64,000 nt of DNA. Source: Salinispira pacifica (GTDB lineage Bacteria > Spirochaetota > Spirochaetia > DSM-27196 > Salinispiraceae). The stretch is taken from the NCBI RefSeq assembly GCF_000507245.1, contig NC_023035.1, positions 757,001 to 821,000 on the forward strand, written 5' to 3'. A program made the position numbers and the translations under genes. Shown in pieces: positions 9,135-18,633 of this stretch (position 1 is its first letter; each line of letters begins with the position of its first letter). The notes beneath the pieces were generated by a model. That model saw nothing but the letters and a program-made list of their open reading frames with translations. It did no database searches and had not been told where the DNA came from.

Positions 9135-9659
9135 TTGAGCAGGGATAACAAACAGCGACGACGGAGAAGAAAACCCCGGGCAATGGCACGGAAAATGCCC
9201 AGGGTACCCGAAGAAATCCGAAAATACATGCCTCCTCCCCCTCCGGAACGCGATTACGAGCCCTGTCCCGTAAGCGGGAAAGAAATAGACAATATCATTA
9301 CCGCCATTACCGATCCGGACAACGGCGAACCTAGCCGCTTTGATGCGGTTATTCAACGCCTGAAGAAACGGGAAGAACTCTCCGGCAATCAGCGCATTGT
9401 CTACATCGGAGCCGGAAATTTCGCAATTATCGAAGAAAAGAAAGAAGGCCGGCGTAAATATGTTGATGTGGTGAAGAAAATTCCCTATGAGGATACCCAC
9501 CACAAAAAGGATTGGCGCCGGGAGCTGAGCCCCGGGATCTCCCGTGATTACACTCCCCAACCCGAACCTCTGGATAACCTCTATACCACCGATGAGATTA
9601 TGAGCTTTCCCAAGCTGGGAGCTTCCAGCGGTGTTTCATACATGCCCCGCACAAACTAG
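9135..9659 (+). CDS. Hypothetical basic protein, 174 aa
   Basis: I do not recognise a named family. The protein starts at a TTG at 9135 behind AGGGATAGA. It opens with a strongly basic stretch (QRRRRRKPR), then a proline run (PPPPPE) and a CPVSGKEIDN segment. A compact middle part (about residues 80-125) looks like a small alpha/beta domain with IVYIGAGNFAIIEEKK. There is no signal peptide. It is followed by a strong terminator. The basic N-terminus might bind nucleic acid. It is probably a lineage-specific conserved protein. Confidence 0.6.
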   Translation: MSRDNKQRRRRRKPRAMARKMPRVPEEIRKYMPPPPPERDYEPCPVSGKEIDNIITAITDPDNGEPSRFDAVIQRLKKREELSGNQRIVYIGAGNFAIIEEKKEGRRKYVDVVKKIPYEDTHHKKDWRRELSPGISRDYTPQPEPLDNLYTTDEIMSFPKLGASSGVSYMPRTN

Positions 9660-9700
9660 CGGGACAATCCAACGAGACATCGCAACGTGACACAGCGCTA

Positions 9701-9740
9701 AAAAAAGCCATCCGACCTGGGGTTCGGATGGCTTTTTCTT
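9701..9740 (+). terminator. Rho-independent terminator
   Basis: The stem AAAAAGCCATCCGA (9702-9715) pairs with TCGGATGGCTTTTT (9724-9737) around an 8-base loop, and the stem ends in a T-run. It lies 42 bases after the stop of the basic 174-aa protein and should end that transcript. Confidence 0.9.
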
Positions 9741-9790
9741 ACCAGAAAGTCTGGAATTATTCAGCCAGAGTATAGCCTATCACATCTGAA

Positions 9791-9836
9791 ACGAAAAACG
9801 GCGCAGCGGGAAGACCGCTGCGCCGTTTTTCGTTTT
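9791..9836. terminator. Bidirectional terminator downstream of glnS
   Basis: A long perfect stem runs from 9791 to 9809 and pairs with 9815-9833 around a 5-base loop. It is A-rich on one side and T-rich on the other, so both strands end in a T-tract. It sits 30 bases beyond the glnS stop and also backs up the + strand terminator at 9701. Confidence 0.88.
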
Positions 9837-9865
9837 GACGGCTGACGTGCCGCCGCCGGAAGCTT

Positions 9866-11581
9866 TCAGCCCTTCTTCTTCACCTTGGCCCAGCTGTCTT
9901 TCAGTTGAACGGTGCGGTTGAACACAATGCTGTTGCCGCTGTGATCCCTTTTGTGGTCCTTGCTGTCGGCGCAGAAATAGCCTTTCCGCAGGAATTGAAA
10001 ACTGCTGCCTGCTTCGGCGTCCCCCAAAGAGGGTTCCAGTTTGGCCTGTACTGTCACCAGACTTTCGGGATTCAGGTAGTCCAGGGAATCCTCATCCTCT
10101 TCCAGGGTATTCAGATTTTCCCGGAGAAAGAGATTATCGTAGAGGCGAACCTCGGCATCCAGAGCATGGGCCGCACTCACCCAGTGAAGGGTTCCCTTCA
10201 CCTTCCGGCCGTCGGGGCTCTGACCTCCCCGGCTTTCGGGGTCGTAGCTGCAGCGCAGCTCGGTGATATTTCCCGATGCGTCCTTGATTACCTCATCGCA
10301 GGTTACAAAGTATGCGTGTTTGAGACGAACTTCCTTTCCCGGTGCCAGACGGAAAAACTTCTTCGGAGGATCTTCCATGAAATCGTCCCGTTCAATGTAC
10401 AGCTCGCCGCTGAAGGGAATGCTTCGTGTTCCCGCATGTTCATCTTCCGGGTTGTTATCAGCCTCAAGCCATTCTTCCTTTCCTTCGGGATAATTGGTAA
10501 TAACCATTTTCACCGGATCCAGGACGGCCATACGCCGCTGCGCCGTTTTGTTCAGATGTTCCCGTACAAAGAATTCCAGCAGGGCAAGGTCCACCATGCT
10601 TTCGGTCTTGGTCACCCCGATCTCCGCTGCGAACTTCCGGATAGCTTCGGGGGTGTAGCCCCTGCGCCGCATGCCGCTGACGGTGGGCATTCTGGGATCG
10701 TCCCAGGATTCCACATGACCGTCCTCCACCAGCTGGCGGAGTTTCCGCTTGCTCATCACCGTGTAGGTGAGGTTCAACCGGGCGAATTCGATCTGTCTTG
10801 GGGGATTTTCCACCCCGATCTTTTCCAGAAACCAGTTGTAGAGAGGACGGTGATTCTCAAATTCCAGGGTACAGAGGGAATGGGTGATATTCTCCAGGGC
10901 GTCGGACTGGCCGTGGGCCCAGTCATACATGGGGTAAATGCACCAGTCGTCTCCGGTTCTGTGGTGACGGGCGTGTTTGATGCGGTACATTACCGGATCC
11001 CGCATGTTCAGGTTGGGGTGGGCCATGTCGATCTTCGCCCTGAGCACGCTGGAGCCGTCGGGGTGTTTGCCCTGGCGCATCTCTTCGAACAGTTTCAGGT
11101 TCTCTTCAACGCTTCTGTCCCGGTAGGGGCTGTTCACCCCCGGTTCGGTTGGAGTGCCTCTGCTCTTTGAGATGGTCTCGGGGTCCTGGCTGTCCACGTA
11201 TGCGTTGCCGTCCCGTATCAGCTTGACCGCCCAGTCATAGAGCTGCTGAAAGTAATCCGAGGCGAAGTAGAGCCGGTCCTCCCAGTCGAAACCCAGCCAG
11301 CGGATGTCTTCCATAATGGAATCCACATACTCCTGCTCTTCTTTTACCGGATTGGTATCGTCGAAACGCAGATTATACACTGCGCCCTCAAAATCGTCCG
11401 CCAGCCCGTAATTCAGGCAGATGCTTTTGGCGTGACCGATGTGGAGATAGCCGTTGGGCTCCGGGGGAAACCTGGTGTGGACCGGAGGAGGAAACCTGCC
11501 CTCCTTCATATCTTCCCGGATGGCCGAACGGATAAAATCATTTTTGCTTGCGTTCTCTTCGCGTGGGTTGGCTGTATCCAT
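9866..11581 (-). CDS. glnS: Glutamine--tRNA ligase
   Basis: This is glutaminyl-tRNA synthetase, which charges tRNA-Gln directly with ATP. The class I signature HIGH is at residues 47-50 inside [17 protein letters not shown]. The KMSKS equivalent is VMSKRKL near residue 280, and the anticodon-binding beta-barrel region ends in [14 protein letters not shown], as in the Escherichia coli enzyme (554 aa; here 571). The frame is open to an ATG at 11626. The start at 11581 aligns with the N-termini of homologues ([12 protein letters not shown]) and sits directly at the predicted transcription start, suggesting a leaderless message. Having GlnRS rather than only the GluRS/GatCAB route is unusual outside gammaproteobacteria and a few other groups. 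It ends in a strong terminator. Confidence 0.96.
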   Translation of the reverse strand: MDTANPREENASKNDFIRSAIREDMKEGRFPPPVHTRFPPEPNGYLHIGHAKSICLNYGLADDFEGAVYNLRFDDTNPVKEEQEYVDSIMEDIRWLGFDWEDRLYFASDYFQQLYDWAVKLIRDGNAYVDSQDPETISKSRGTPTEPGVNSPYRDRSVEENLKLFEEMRQGKHPDGSSVLRAKIDMAHPNLNMRDPVMYRIKHARHHRTGDDWCIYPMYDWAHGQSDALENITHSLCTLEFENHRPLYNWFLEKIGVENPPRQIEFARLNLTYTVMSKRKLRQLVEDGHVESWDDPRMPTVSGMRRRGYTPEAIRKFAAEIGVTKTESMVDLALLEFFVREHLNKTAQRRMAVLDPVKMVITNYPEGKEEWLEADNNPEDEHAGTRSIPFSGELYIERDDFMEDPPKKFFRLAPGKEVRLKHAYFVTCDEVIKDASGNITELRCSYDPESRGGQSPDGRKVKGTLHWVSAAHALDAEVRLYDNLFLRENLNTLEEDEDSLDYLNPESLVTVQAKLEPSLGDAEAGSSFQFLRKGYFCADSKDHKRDHSGNSIVFNRTVQLKDSWAKVKKKG

Positions 11582-11617
11582 GGCGGCGATTATAGCAGGG
11601 CAGATGAACTTGGTGAA
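11582..11617 (-). promoter_or_regulatory. glnS promoter, apparently leaderless
   Basis: Read on the minus strand, TTCACC (11617-11612) is separated by 17 bases from a perfect TATAAT (11594-11589). Only seven bases lie between TATAAT and the ATG at 11581, so transcription should begin at or one base before the start codon. No ribosome-binding site is present in that gap. Confidence 0.7.
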
Positions 11618-11676
11618 TATTTTCACAGCGGATGGAACAATAAATTGCTTGTGTTCTCACCCGCTTCCGTGTAGTA

Positions 11677-12795
11677 ATGGAATACATGTGGAAAAAAGAT
11701 GGCAAATCAGGGGGCGTTTCCCAGGCCCTGAACGAAGAACTGGACACATTCGACACGGAATTCCTGGAAGTATCCATAGAAGAAGTCCGCAGCATTTCAA
11801 CCCGTTACCTTGAGGAAAGCGGGTTTAACCGGGACGAGGCGGAGCTTACCACCCGCAACCTCCTTGAAGCGGAGCTTGCGGAGAAGCGCAGCCACGGAAT
11901 TATCAGACTGCCGGATCTGCGGAAACTGATTGCCAGCGGAGATATCCGGACAAATACATCAGGGCTCAGCCTGGTGCGGGACGGCGGCGATGCCCTTCAT
12001 TTTGATGCCGAATATCAGAGCGGTTCGGTGGCCCTTTACCGCAGTCTGGAGGTTGCCTTTGCCAGGATGCGGGAACAGCCGGACCGGAATATTCTAGTTA
12101 CCGGAATTAAGGATATGTCCTATGCTTCGGGGTACATCGGTGATTACGCCCGGATGGCCGCAGAGGAAGGGCTTCTGTTTCTGTCGTTTTTCAATTCCCC
12201 CCCCATTCTGATTCCCCACGGCAGCCGGGACCCCCAGTGGGGTACGGACCCGGTAACCTTTTCCTTCCCCGCACAGGGAAGCGAAAGCTCAGCCAGCATG
12301 GTGCACGACTCCGCCAGCTCGGTGATCACCTGGGGAGCCATGATGAACCTGAAGCGGGAAGGGAAAGAGCTGCCTCCCGGTGTGGCCCTGGATGAAGAGG
12401 GCAATGAAACCCGATCCCCGGTTGAGGGGATGAAGGGCGGCCTTTTAAGCATGGGTGAACATAAGGGGTCGGGAATGGCTCTCATGGTTGAACTGATGGC
12501 CGGAGCCCTCACCGGCAGCCGGGTTGGAACCGTGGTTGACGGCGGCTGGGGGGGGACCTACATTCTGATCAGGCCCGGAGTTTTTCTGGGGGATGACGAA
12601 AAGGTTTCCGCACAGGGAAGCGAGCTGCTTACCGCACTGAATGAATCCCGGCCCCGTGGCGGGTATGACAGGGTGCGTTATCCCGGGCAGCAAAGCCAGG
12701 AACGTCGGAACAGCCATCTGAAAAACGGCTCCATCCGGCTGCCGTCAATCCTCTGGTCGGATATCCGAAACGGCCTCAGGGCGAACGGGCAATAA
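11677..12795 (+). CDS. Ldh_2-family (malate/lactate dehydrogenase type 2) oxidoreductase, atypical
   Basis: The 372-residue protein belongs to the NAD(P)H-dependent family that includes YlbC, ureidoglycolate dehydrogenase and delta-1-piperideine-2-carboxylate reductase. Conserved points are KRSHGIIRLP at 70-79, FFNSPPILIPHG at 171-182, GTDPVTFSFP at 189-198, the HDSASS segment with D211, and MGEHKGSGMALMVELMAGALTG-type helices. The usual SNHFG active-site loop is replaced by SYASG at 148-152, so the catalytic His is missing. An N-terminal extension of about 30 residues precedes the family domain. The start is uncertain (11677 or 11686), with no clear ribosome site. Its last 20 bases overlap the end of cmoB on the other strand. 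The substrate is unknown, and a changed or lost reaction is likely. Confidence 0.75.
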   Translation: MEYMWKKDGKSGGVSQALNEELDTFDTEFLEVSIEEVRSISTRYLEESGFNRDEAELTTRNLLEAELAEKRSHGIIRLPDLRKLIASGDIRTNTSGLSLVRDGGDALHFDAEYQSGSVALYRSLEVAFARMREQPDRNILVTGIKDMSYASGYIGDYARMAAEEGLLFLSFFNSPPILIPHGSRDPQWGTDPVTFSFPAQGSESSASMVHDSASSVITWGAMMNLKREGKELPPGVALDEEGNETRSPVEGMKGGLLSMGEHKGSGMALMVELMAGALTGSRVGTVVDGGWGGTYILIRPGVFLGDDEKVSAQGSELLTALNESRPRGGYDRVRYPGQQSQERRNSHLKNGSIRLPSILWSDIRNGLRANGQ

Positions 12796-13834
12796 AGATT
12801 CCCCGAACCGGTGCCTGGTAACCTTCAACTGTCCTGAGCGGGTCCCGGGGGTCCAGGAAATCTTTCAGACTTTCAAACTCCATCCATTCGGTCGCTCTCT
12901 GTTCTTCCATGCTGGTGCGGTTTGAGTCCGCATGCCGAATATGGGTGAAGCCGCAGCGCTGGAGAAGCTTCTCAAGATATGCGGGGGAGGGGATGTTCCA
13001 TACGTTCCGCATTTTGCCGTAGCGCTCACGAGGCAGCAGGGACGTATGTTCATCCCCCTCCGCAATCAGGGTTTCCAGTACCAGTTCACCGCCCTCCCGG
13101 AGGCAGGATTTTAGGTGCAGCAGGTGATCGGCCGGACTCTTACGGTGATACAACACCCCCATGCTGAATACCGTATCGTAGATTCTGGTATTTACCGGGT
13201 ATTCCTCCAGGGCCATGGGCAGCACGGCGACAGGCTGCCGATGATAATAACGCTGCATCAGGGCGAACTGGGCCACATTCAGCAGGTGGGGCTCCACACC
13301 CACCGCCGCATCGGCTCCCTCCTCCAGCATTCTCCAGAGGTGATATCCGTTTCCGCAGCCCACATCCAGAACTCTGCGTCCTTTGAGGGGGGAGATGTGA
13401 GGCAGAACCCGGTCCCACTTCCAGTCCGACCGCCATTCGGTATCCAGGTCCACGCCGAATACTCTGAAGGGGCCCTTCCGCCAGGGCATGAGCTGCCGCA
13501 GGTTTCCGGTAATCTGTTCCCGTTGGCGCATGGGCACGGAGGTGGGCATGGGAATAGAAGTGGACGTAGACGCATCGGGACCGCATTGCACCGCCGCCGA
13601 GCCCGGGAGACCGGCAAGTTCACAGAGCTCCGGTGACATTCCCCGGGCGTCGAACTCCGGAAGGGATGCGATGGCACCTTTCCAGTCGTCCATTTGCCAG
13701 TTTCTGTCGGGGGCCAGGTTGTGTTCCAGTACGCCCTGCAGCTCCTTAGCGATCCCCTTGAGAAACTCGGTCTTTCTGTGGCTGAAGAAGTCCCGGTACG
13801 CCCCGGGGGACATAATTATTCGGGGCTCAAGCAT
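12776..13834 (-). CDS. cmoB: tRNA U34 carboxymethyltransferase CmoB
   Basis: CmoB transfers the carboxymethyl group of carboxy-SAM to 5-hydroxyuridine-34 of tRNAs, giving cmo5U, a wobble modification that widens codon reading. The Rossmann SAM-binding motif is VLDVGCGNGYH. The family-specific run ERYGKMRNVWNIPS, followed by SNRTSMEEQRATEWM, matches CmoB closely. The N-terminal region has the expected WR..PF.VFG...DTEWRSD.KW pattern. A Ser/Thr/Pro-rich insertion near residues 88-103 is unusual. It overlaps the end of cmoA by 8 bases, so translation is probably coupled. Its 3' end overlaps the convergent oxidoreductase gene by 20 bases. Confidence 0.93.
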   Translation of the reverse strand: MLEPRIIMSPGAYRDFFSHRKTEFLKGIAKELQGVLEHNLAPDRNWQMDDWKGAIASLPEFDARGMSPELCELAGLPGSAAVQCGPDASTSTSIPMPTSVPMRQREQITGNLRQLMPWRKGPFRVFGVDLDTEWRSDWKWDRVLPHISPLKGRRVLDVGCGNGYHLWRMLEEGADAAVGVEPHLLNVAQFALMQRYYHRQPVAVLPMALEEYPVNTRIYDTVFSMGVLYHRKSPADHLLHLKSCLREGGELVLETLIAEGDEHTSLLPRERYGKMRNVWNIPSPAYLEKLLQRCGFTHIRHADSNRTSMEEQRATEWMEFESLKDFLDPRDPLRTVEGYQAPVRGIFIARSP

Positions 13835-14576
13835 GGGTGGTGGCCTTTGCTGCGAAAAAGGAAGCGAAACTCAGGTACTGAAACCACTGAAACGACCGGC
13901 TGAATCCCGCATTGTCGAACATGCCTATAATCTCATCCGAACTGTTGGAGACAAGCACATTCTCCAAACTCTGACGCTTCTGGCTGATTTCCAGGTCGCT
14001 GTACCCCTGCATCCGTTTGAAATCAAGATGCATGTGGGTGAGAACCTCCTGCTGACCCTCCCGTTGGGGAAACACCAGCTTTTCAGAGATAATGCACACT
14101 CCTCCCGGTCTGAGAGCCTTGAATATCCTGTCGACAATCCGCTGTCTGCGTTTTGCGGGAATAAACTGAAGGGTGAAATTGAGCACAACCATGCTGGCGT
14201 CCGTCATCTGAATATCTTCAACATCTCCCAGCAGCAGCTCCACCTGTGTCCGGCTCTGATCCCACTGGATGTTTTCTCCGCATCGTTTCAGCATATCTGC
14301 GCTGTTATCAACCGCATGGATGGTAACCCCGTCCACGTTAATATTCCGCCGCATGGCAAGGGTGGCCGCACCCAGGCTGGCCCCCAGGTCATAGCAATTG
14401 CTTCCGTGCTGCACATAGTGCCGGGCGAACAGCCCGATCATATCAATAATATCGGCATAACCGGGAACCGAACGCTTGATCATATCCGGAAAGACCCTAG
14501 CTACCCGGTCGTCAAAGGTGAAAGGGGGTACCGGATCCATGGGGGTTGAGTAAATCGTATCCTTTTCGTGGTTCAT
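13827..14576 (-). CDS. cmoA: Carboxy-S-adenosyl-L-methionine synthase CmoA
   Basis: CmoA converts SAM and prephenate to carboxy-SAM, the donor used by CmoB. The 249-residue length is normal. Diagnostic segments are FDDRVARVFPDMIKRSVPGY, YDLGASLGAATLAMRR (SAM motif I) and LNFTLQFIPAKRR, all close to the Escherichia coli protein. It is the first gene of the cmoA-cmoB pair. The 8-base overlap with cmoB and the shared pathway make a single operon very likely. Confidence 0.95.
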   Translation of the reverse strand: MNHEKDTIYSTPMDPVPPFTFDDRVARVFPDMIKRSVPGYADIIDMIGLFARHYVQHGSNCYDLGASLGAATLAMRRNINVDGVTIHAVDNSADMLKRCGENIQWDQSRTQVELLLGDVEDIQMTDASMVVLNFTLQFIPAKRRQRIVDRIFKALRPGGVCIISEKLVFPQREGQQEVLTHMHLDFKRMQGYSDLEISQKRQSLENVLVSNSSDEIIGMFDNAGFSRSFQWFQYLSFASFFAAKATTHA

Positions 14577-14710
14577 GGCCGGGGATTGTAGCGCGTTGTG
14601 CCCGCTCTGTTAAGGGCTGAAAACCGGGGGCGGTGCACGTCCCGCATCGGGCAATTGCATGCTTGCGGTTTCCGTCGTCTTCATGAGAGTATCGGCGGGA
14701 GGAGCATACC

Positions 14711-15790
14711 ATGCCGCTTACACTCAAAGAACATCATCACTGGTCGCTGGTCATCCCCACCAGCATGGGCGTACGGCTCACCCCGGAGAACCGCCAGCCC
14801 GTTGAAGCAGGCGGAGCTTTCCGCATCCATGCAACAAGCGCCGAGAGCAATGTGGGTAGCGTATCATCTTCCCTGGGGCTGTCGGTGAAAGTTCTCACCA
14901 ACTTTGTGAAGGGCAGCCCTGTTGCACGGCTGATCCAACAGGATCTGAGGTCCCGGAATATCTGCTTTGAAGGACCGGAAGTTGAGCAGGGCGGTCCCTG
15001 GGGATACCGGCACCAGATGAATATTGCCGACAGCGGTTTCGGAGGCAGAGGGCCCAGGGTTCAGAACGACAGAGCCGGGGAAGTGGGGCGGCTCCTTTCA
15101 GCAGAGGATTTTGATTTAAAGCGCATATTTGAAACGGAGGGAGCGGCGGTTGTTCATCTTTCCGGCCTCATAGCCGCCCTGTCGCCGGAAACCGGGACAT
15201 TTTGTCTGGAGGTGGCCCGGGAAGCAAAGAAGCACGGCAGCCTGATTTCCTTCGATCTGAATCACCGGGCATCCTTGTGGAAGGGCCGGGAAGATGAGCT
15301 GGCGCATACCTTTGCAGAAATTGCATCCCTGGCGGATATTCTTGTGGGGAATGAAGAGGATTTTCAGCTCTGTCTGGGGATTCCCGGGCCTGAGCCCGGC
15401 GGCAGAGATCTTGCCGATAAAATCCGGGGATTCGAGGAAATGATCGAAAACGCAAGGAAACAATTCCCGGCTGCAGCGGTATTCGCCACCACGCTGCGGG
15501 AAGTGACCGACGCCAATTCCCATAAATGGGGCTCAATCATGTTCTTTGAGAATGAGTGGCATATTATCCGGCCCAGAGAGATTGCGGTTCTTGACCGCAT
15601 CGGCGGGGGGGACGGCTTTGTGGGCGGCCTGCTCTATGGTATTCTCAAACAATGGAAGCCGGAAGCATGGAATCAGTTCGGCTGGGCAAGCGGCGCCCTG
15701 GCTGCTGGAATGCTCACCGATTATGCCCGGCCGGTTGATGAGGAGCAGCTATGGAGCATGTGGGAGGGAAACGCCAGAGTGAAGCGGTGA
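14711..15790 (+). CDS. PfkB-family sugar kinase, KdgK-like
   Basis: This is a cytoplasmic ribokinase/PfkB-fold kinase most like 2-dehydro-3-deoxygluconate kinases, which phosphorylate KDG for the Entner-Doudoroff route. The catalytic C-terminal signature DRIGGGDGFVGGLLYG contains the general base D301. Upstream, ISFDLNHRASLW and ILVGNEEDF are typical of the KdgK subgroup. The N-terminal segment PTSMGVRLTPENRQPVEAGGAFRIHATSAE matches the substrate-binding start of that subgroup. At 359 residues it is slightly longer than usual. GGAGGAGC lies seven bases before the ATG. No KDG aldolase or uronate genes are near, so the exact substrate is uncertain. Confidence 0.82.
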   Translation: MPLTLKEHHHWSLVIPTSMGVRLTPENRQPVEAGGAFRIHATSAESNVGSVSSSLGLSVKVLTNFVKGSPVARLIQQDLRSRNICFEGPEVEQGGPWGYRHQMNIADSGFGGRGPRVQNDRAGEVGRLLSAEDFDLKRIFETEGAAVVHLSGLIAALSPETGTFCLEVAREAKKHGSLISFDLNHRASLWKGREDELAHTFAEIASLADILVGNEEDFQLCLGIPGPEPGGRDLADKIRGFEEMIENARKQFPAAAVFATTLREVTDANSHKWGSIMFFENEWHIIRPREIAVLDRIGGGDGFVGGLLYGILKQWKPEAWNQFGWASGALAAGMLTDYARPVDEEQLWSMWEGNARVKR

Positions 15791-16313
15791 CAGTCAGCTG
15801 CGAGCTGGAACTCCACAGTATCGGGAGGAGAACCGTTGCCCTTCTGCCGGCGGAGGCCAGCAGACACTTACCCTCCCGGGGGCCGCCTGCGTTGAAGGCG
15901 AGCTGGAAGACCAGCCCATCCATCTGGTGTTGGAGCCCGACGGCAGGGGAAGCCACTGGTTTTACCTGGATACCCTGAAAACAGAGCTCAAGGAGCGCCT
16001 GCACTCTAACCACAGCCTGAAGCTGAAATTCCGTCCTTCGGAGCGCTGGCCCGAAGCGGAGGTACCCGCAGATGTTCAGAATGCACTGGGCTCGGATCCC
16101 TCGATCCGGGAAATTTGGCTGGATATTACCCCCCTTGCCAGGAGAGACTGGCTTCGCTGGATCTGCTCCACCAAAAATCCGGAAACCCGGCAGCGCCGCA
16201 TTTCCGCCGCCCTGGATAAAATGAAGGGCGGGGAACGCCGGCCATGCTGCTTCAACCGGAATGCCTGTTGCGATCCTCATGTGTCCGCAAGCGGAACGCT
16301 GAACATTCCATGA
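15787..16313 (+). pseudogene. YdeI/OmdA-type protein (DUF1905 plus OmdA), frameshifted near 15880
   Basis: Two frames together encode one protein of the YdeI/OmpD-associated family. The first, probably from the GTG at 15787 overlapping the kinase stop, gives VTVSCELELHSIGRRTVALL and then LPAEASRHLPSRG, the DUF1905 beta-barrel start. The second resumes as ACVEGELEDQP, EPDGRGSHWFYLD and, in the C-terminal OmdA part, RRDWLRWICSTKNPETRQRR and GGERRPCCFNRN. One more G in the GGGGG at 15878-15882 would join them. Family function is unclear; some members were linked to bacteriocin or peptide protection. An in-frame ATG at 15751 is an alternative start. Confidence 0.75.
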
Positions 16314-16373
16314 AGCCCCCAGCCAGCTCTTGCGAATCGGGCTGCCGGTTTGCGGCTGCAAGGTTGCGCCGTC

Positions 16374-17429
16374 TTATGGGCTGAATTTCTCCAGTTCCCA
16401 TCCGCTGTAAAGAAGAATTTCCGGCCGGTACTCGAAGTGGATGGTATCAAAATAAAACCACTTGCCTCCCCAGATAAAACCTTCTTCTTCAAAGGCTCGA
16501 ACGAAACTCATGGGAGGCATGTGCCGCTGATCGTAGGGCAGGGAATACCAGGGCAAGCCTGCTTCCCGGGCCCAGCGCCAGTATACCTGGGAGCGGTCGT
16601 AACGTGCCGGGGGGATGTCGATGGCGATGCCGTAAGCGTGGTTGCTCCGGTTTGATGAGCCGGCGATGGACCGCCAGAACTGGCCGTCTATGTTCACAAT
16701 AGAGTTTATAAAGCGGCGGAGCTGAGGATCTTCCGCTGCCAGCTCCCTGACCCTGCTTTCCACCCGGGCCAGATCTTCCATGAGGTCCCGGTGTACGTTC
16801 ACCCTGGCCCCGAACAAATACATGGTCTTGGCCGCGGCATCGGCACTGGCGGCGTCATTGATATTCCACAGGGCATCGGTGAGGCCGGGATGTCTGCCGA
16901 TGCCCGATGTTGCCCGGTCAACCACCCGCTCTTCCATGGAGGCGATCTGCTCCTCAGTGAACTCCCGGATTTCCGGCAATTCTTTCTCGTATTCGTAAAA
17001 CGAGTAGCGGCTGTACCGCTCTTGCTCTTCCCGGGCCTCGGAGGGAAGCATTTTCCGGTCGGCATAGTAAAACCACTGATCGCCGATGCGCAGCGCCCAG
17101 TCTCCGTCCCGGTACGCAGTTTCGCTGATTTTATCCGGATATGCCCGGGCGAAGGCAAAAACCACCCGCCGGGCTTCCCGTGCTTCCTGTGAATCTTCCA
17201 GGACGGGGCCGCCGGGGGTCTCAGAGCCGGAACCTGCTCCAGTGCCGGACCTGCCGTTCTCCTCCGACTCGCCTTCCATCACAATTGAATTGGAGACATT
17301 GGAATTGGAGACATTGGAATTGGAACGGGATGGTGAAATCCCGGTTTCCGAACCGGGGGCAGCGGAGACGTTTGCCAGGGCAGATATCAGAAGTGTGAGT
17401 ATGAATGCCGGGAGATATGCGTTTTTCAT
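16374..17429 (-). CDS. Exported M15-family peptidase (D-Ala-D-Ala carboxypeptidase-like)
   Basis: A signal peptide (MKNAYLPAFILTLLISALA, then SAAP) sends this 351-residue protein out of the cytoplasm. The C-terminal third carries the VanY/M15 zinc peptidase pattern: SNHAYGIAIDI with H264 and D271, and FDTIHFEYRP with H331 as the third ligand, and an acid following. The likely role is trimming peptidoglycan stem peptides. Residues 35-80 form a Ser/Asn/Gly-rich linker that includes an SNV repeat encoded by a 15-bp tandem repeat. The middle 80-200 region is family-specific and not diagnostic. It is divergent from guaC, so each gene has its own promoter. Confidence 0.8.
   Translation of the reverse strand: MKNAYLPAFILTLLISALANVSAAPGSETGISPSRSNSNVSNSNVSNSIVMEGESEENGRSGTGAGSGSETPGGPVLEDSQEAREARRVVFAFARAYPDKISETAYRDGDWALRIGDQWFYYADRKMLPSEAREEQERYSRYSFYEYEKELPEIREFTEEQIASMEERVVDRATSGIGRHPGLTDALWNINDAASADAAAKTMYLFGARVNVHRDLMEDLARVESRVRELAAEDPQLRRFINSIVNIDGQFWRSIAGSSNRSNHAYGIAIDIPPARYDRSQVYWRWAREAGLPWYSLPYDQRHMPPMSFVRAFEEEGFIWGGKWFYFDTIHFEYRPEILLYSGWELEKFSP
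17287..17328 (+). repeat. 15-bp tandem repeat inside the M15 peptidase gene
   Basis: The unit GAATTGGAGACATTG occurs at 17287-17301 and 17302-17316, with a partial third copy after it. On the coding strand it encodes the SNVSN repeat of the linker. Its length is a multiple of three, so copy-number change would keep the frame. Confidence 0.85.
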
Positions 17430-17589
17430 ACCCTTAAAGATATTCAGCCTTGATCCCCTGTGTCCAGTAAGGTTGTGAAATTATTGATGCAGCTGTCCCT
17501 TGTGCATACCGGGAAAAATAGCGCAGAATAGGGCATGGAAAAACAATACAATCGGGCGCCCGGGGTATGAGCGTCCGGAGGATGTACGG

Positions 17590-18633
17590 ATGCGAATAGA
17601 ACCCGATATAAAGCTGGGATTCAAAGATGTGATGTTCCGACCGAAACGGTCAACTTTAAAAAGCCGTTCAGAAGTGGGGCTGAGACGGGAGTATCAATTC
17701 AGAAATTCCGGAAGAAGCTGGTCGGGCATACCGGTTGTGGCCGCCAATATGGACACGGTGGGCACGTTTTCAATGGCTGCCAGCCTGGGAAAACAGGAAC
17801 TGGTGACCGCAGTGCACAAGCATTACCGGGTCGATGAGTGGAAAGATTTTCTGTCGGAGCTTGATGACGATTTTTTTGCCCGGTTCATGCTGAGCACCGG
17901 CACCGGCGAGGGTGACTACGCAAAACTTAAGCAGATTATGGCCCTGGACTCCCGGATTGAGTTTATTTGTGTGGATGTTGCCAACGGGTACTCCGAAGCT
18001 TTTGTGGATTTTGTGAAGAAGGTCCGTTCGGAATTTCCTCAGGTAAATATTGCCGCCGGGAATGTGGTGACCGGCGAAATGGTGGAAGAACTGATTCTCG
18101 CCGGTGCGGATATGATCAAGGTGGGTATCGGACCGGGATCGGTATGCACCACCCGGGTGAAAACCGGTGTGGGGTATCCCCAGATTTCGGCAATTATCGA
18201 GTGCGCCGATGCCGCCCATGGACTGGGCGGACATATTATCGCCGACGGCGGCTGCACCAACCCCGGTGATGTTGCAAAGGCGTTCGGTGCCGGAGCGGAC
18301 TTTGTCATGCTTGGAGGGATGCTTGCCGGGCATGCGGAATCCGGCGGGGAGATTATCGAGTCTGACGGTGAACAGTACATGGAGTTTTACGGCATGAGTT
18401 CATCCAGGGCCATGGAAAAGCATTCCGGAGGAGTGGCCGAATACCGGGCTTCCGAAGGAAAGGTCATCACCATACCCTACCGCGGGGGGGTGAAGCATAC
18501 CGTTCTGGACATATTGGGCGGGATCCGGTCCACATGCACCTATGTTGGCGCCGGAAGACTGAAAGAATTGAGTAAGCGCACAACCTTCATTCGGGTGGCG
18601 GAACAGGAAAACCGGGTGTTCAACCGGCAATAA
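17590..18633 (+). CDS. guaC: GMP reductase
   Basis: GMP reductase converts GMP to IMP and ammonia with NADPH, feeding guanine nucleotides back to the purine pool. The start at 17590 gives 347 residues, the length of the Escherichia coli enzyme, and is preceded by GGAGG eight bases upstream. The protein opens [20 protein letters not shown] and contains [13 protein letters not shown], the active-site loop GPGSVCTTR with C186, [10 protein letters not shown] and [18 protein letters not shown]. No CBS domains are present, which argues for GuaC rather than GuaB. It overlaps the convergent GGDEF gene by 14 bases. Confidence 0.95.
   Translation: MRIEPDIKLGFKDVMFRPKRSTLKSRSEVGLRREYQFRNSGRSWSGIPVVAANMDTVGTFSMAASLGKQELVTAVHKHYRVDEWKDFLSELDDDFFARFMLSTGTGEGDYAKLKQIMALDSRIEFICVDVANGYSEAFVDFVKKVRSEFPQVNIAAGNVVTGEMVEELILAGADMIKVGIGPGSVCTTRVKTGVGYPQISAIIECADAAHGLGGHIIADGGCTNPGDVAKAFGAGADFVMLGGMLAGHAESGGEIIESDGEQYMEFYGMSSSRAMEKHSGGVAEYRASEGKVITIPYRGGVKHTVLDILGGIRSTCTYVGAGRLKELSKRTTFIRVAEQENRVFNRQ

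Noticed and set aside
9905-11170. Long open frame on the plus strand opposite glnS
   Set aside because: It is antisense to a clear GlnRS gene and shows no family motif. It follows from base composition.
17430-17589. Purine riboswitch upstream of guaC
   Set aside because: No three-way junction or conserved purine-aptamer loops can be drawn in the gap.
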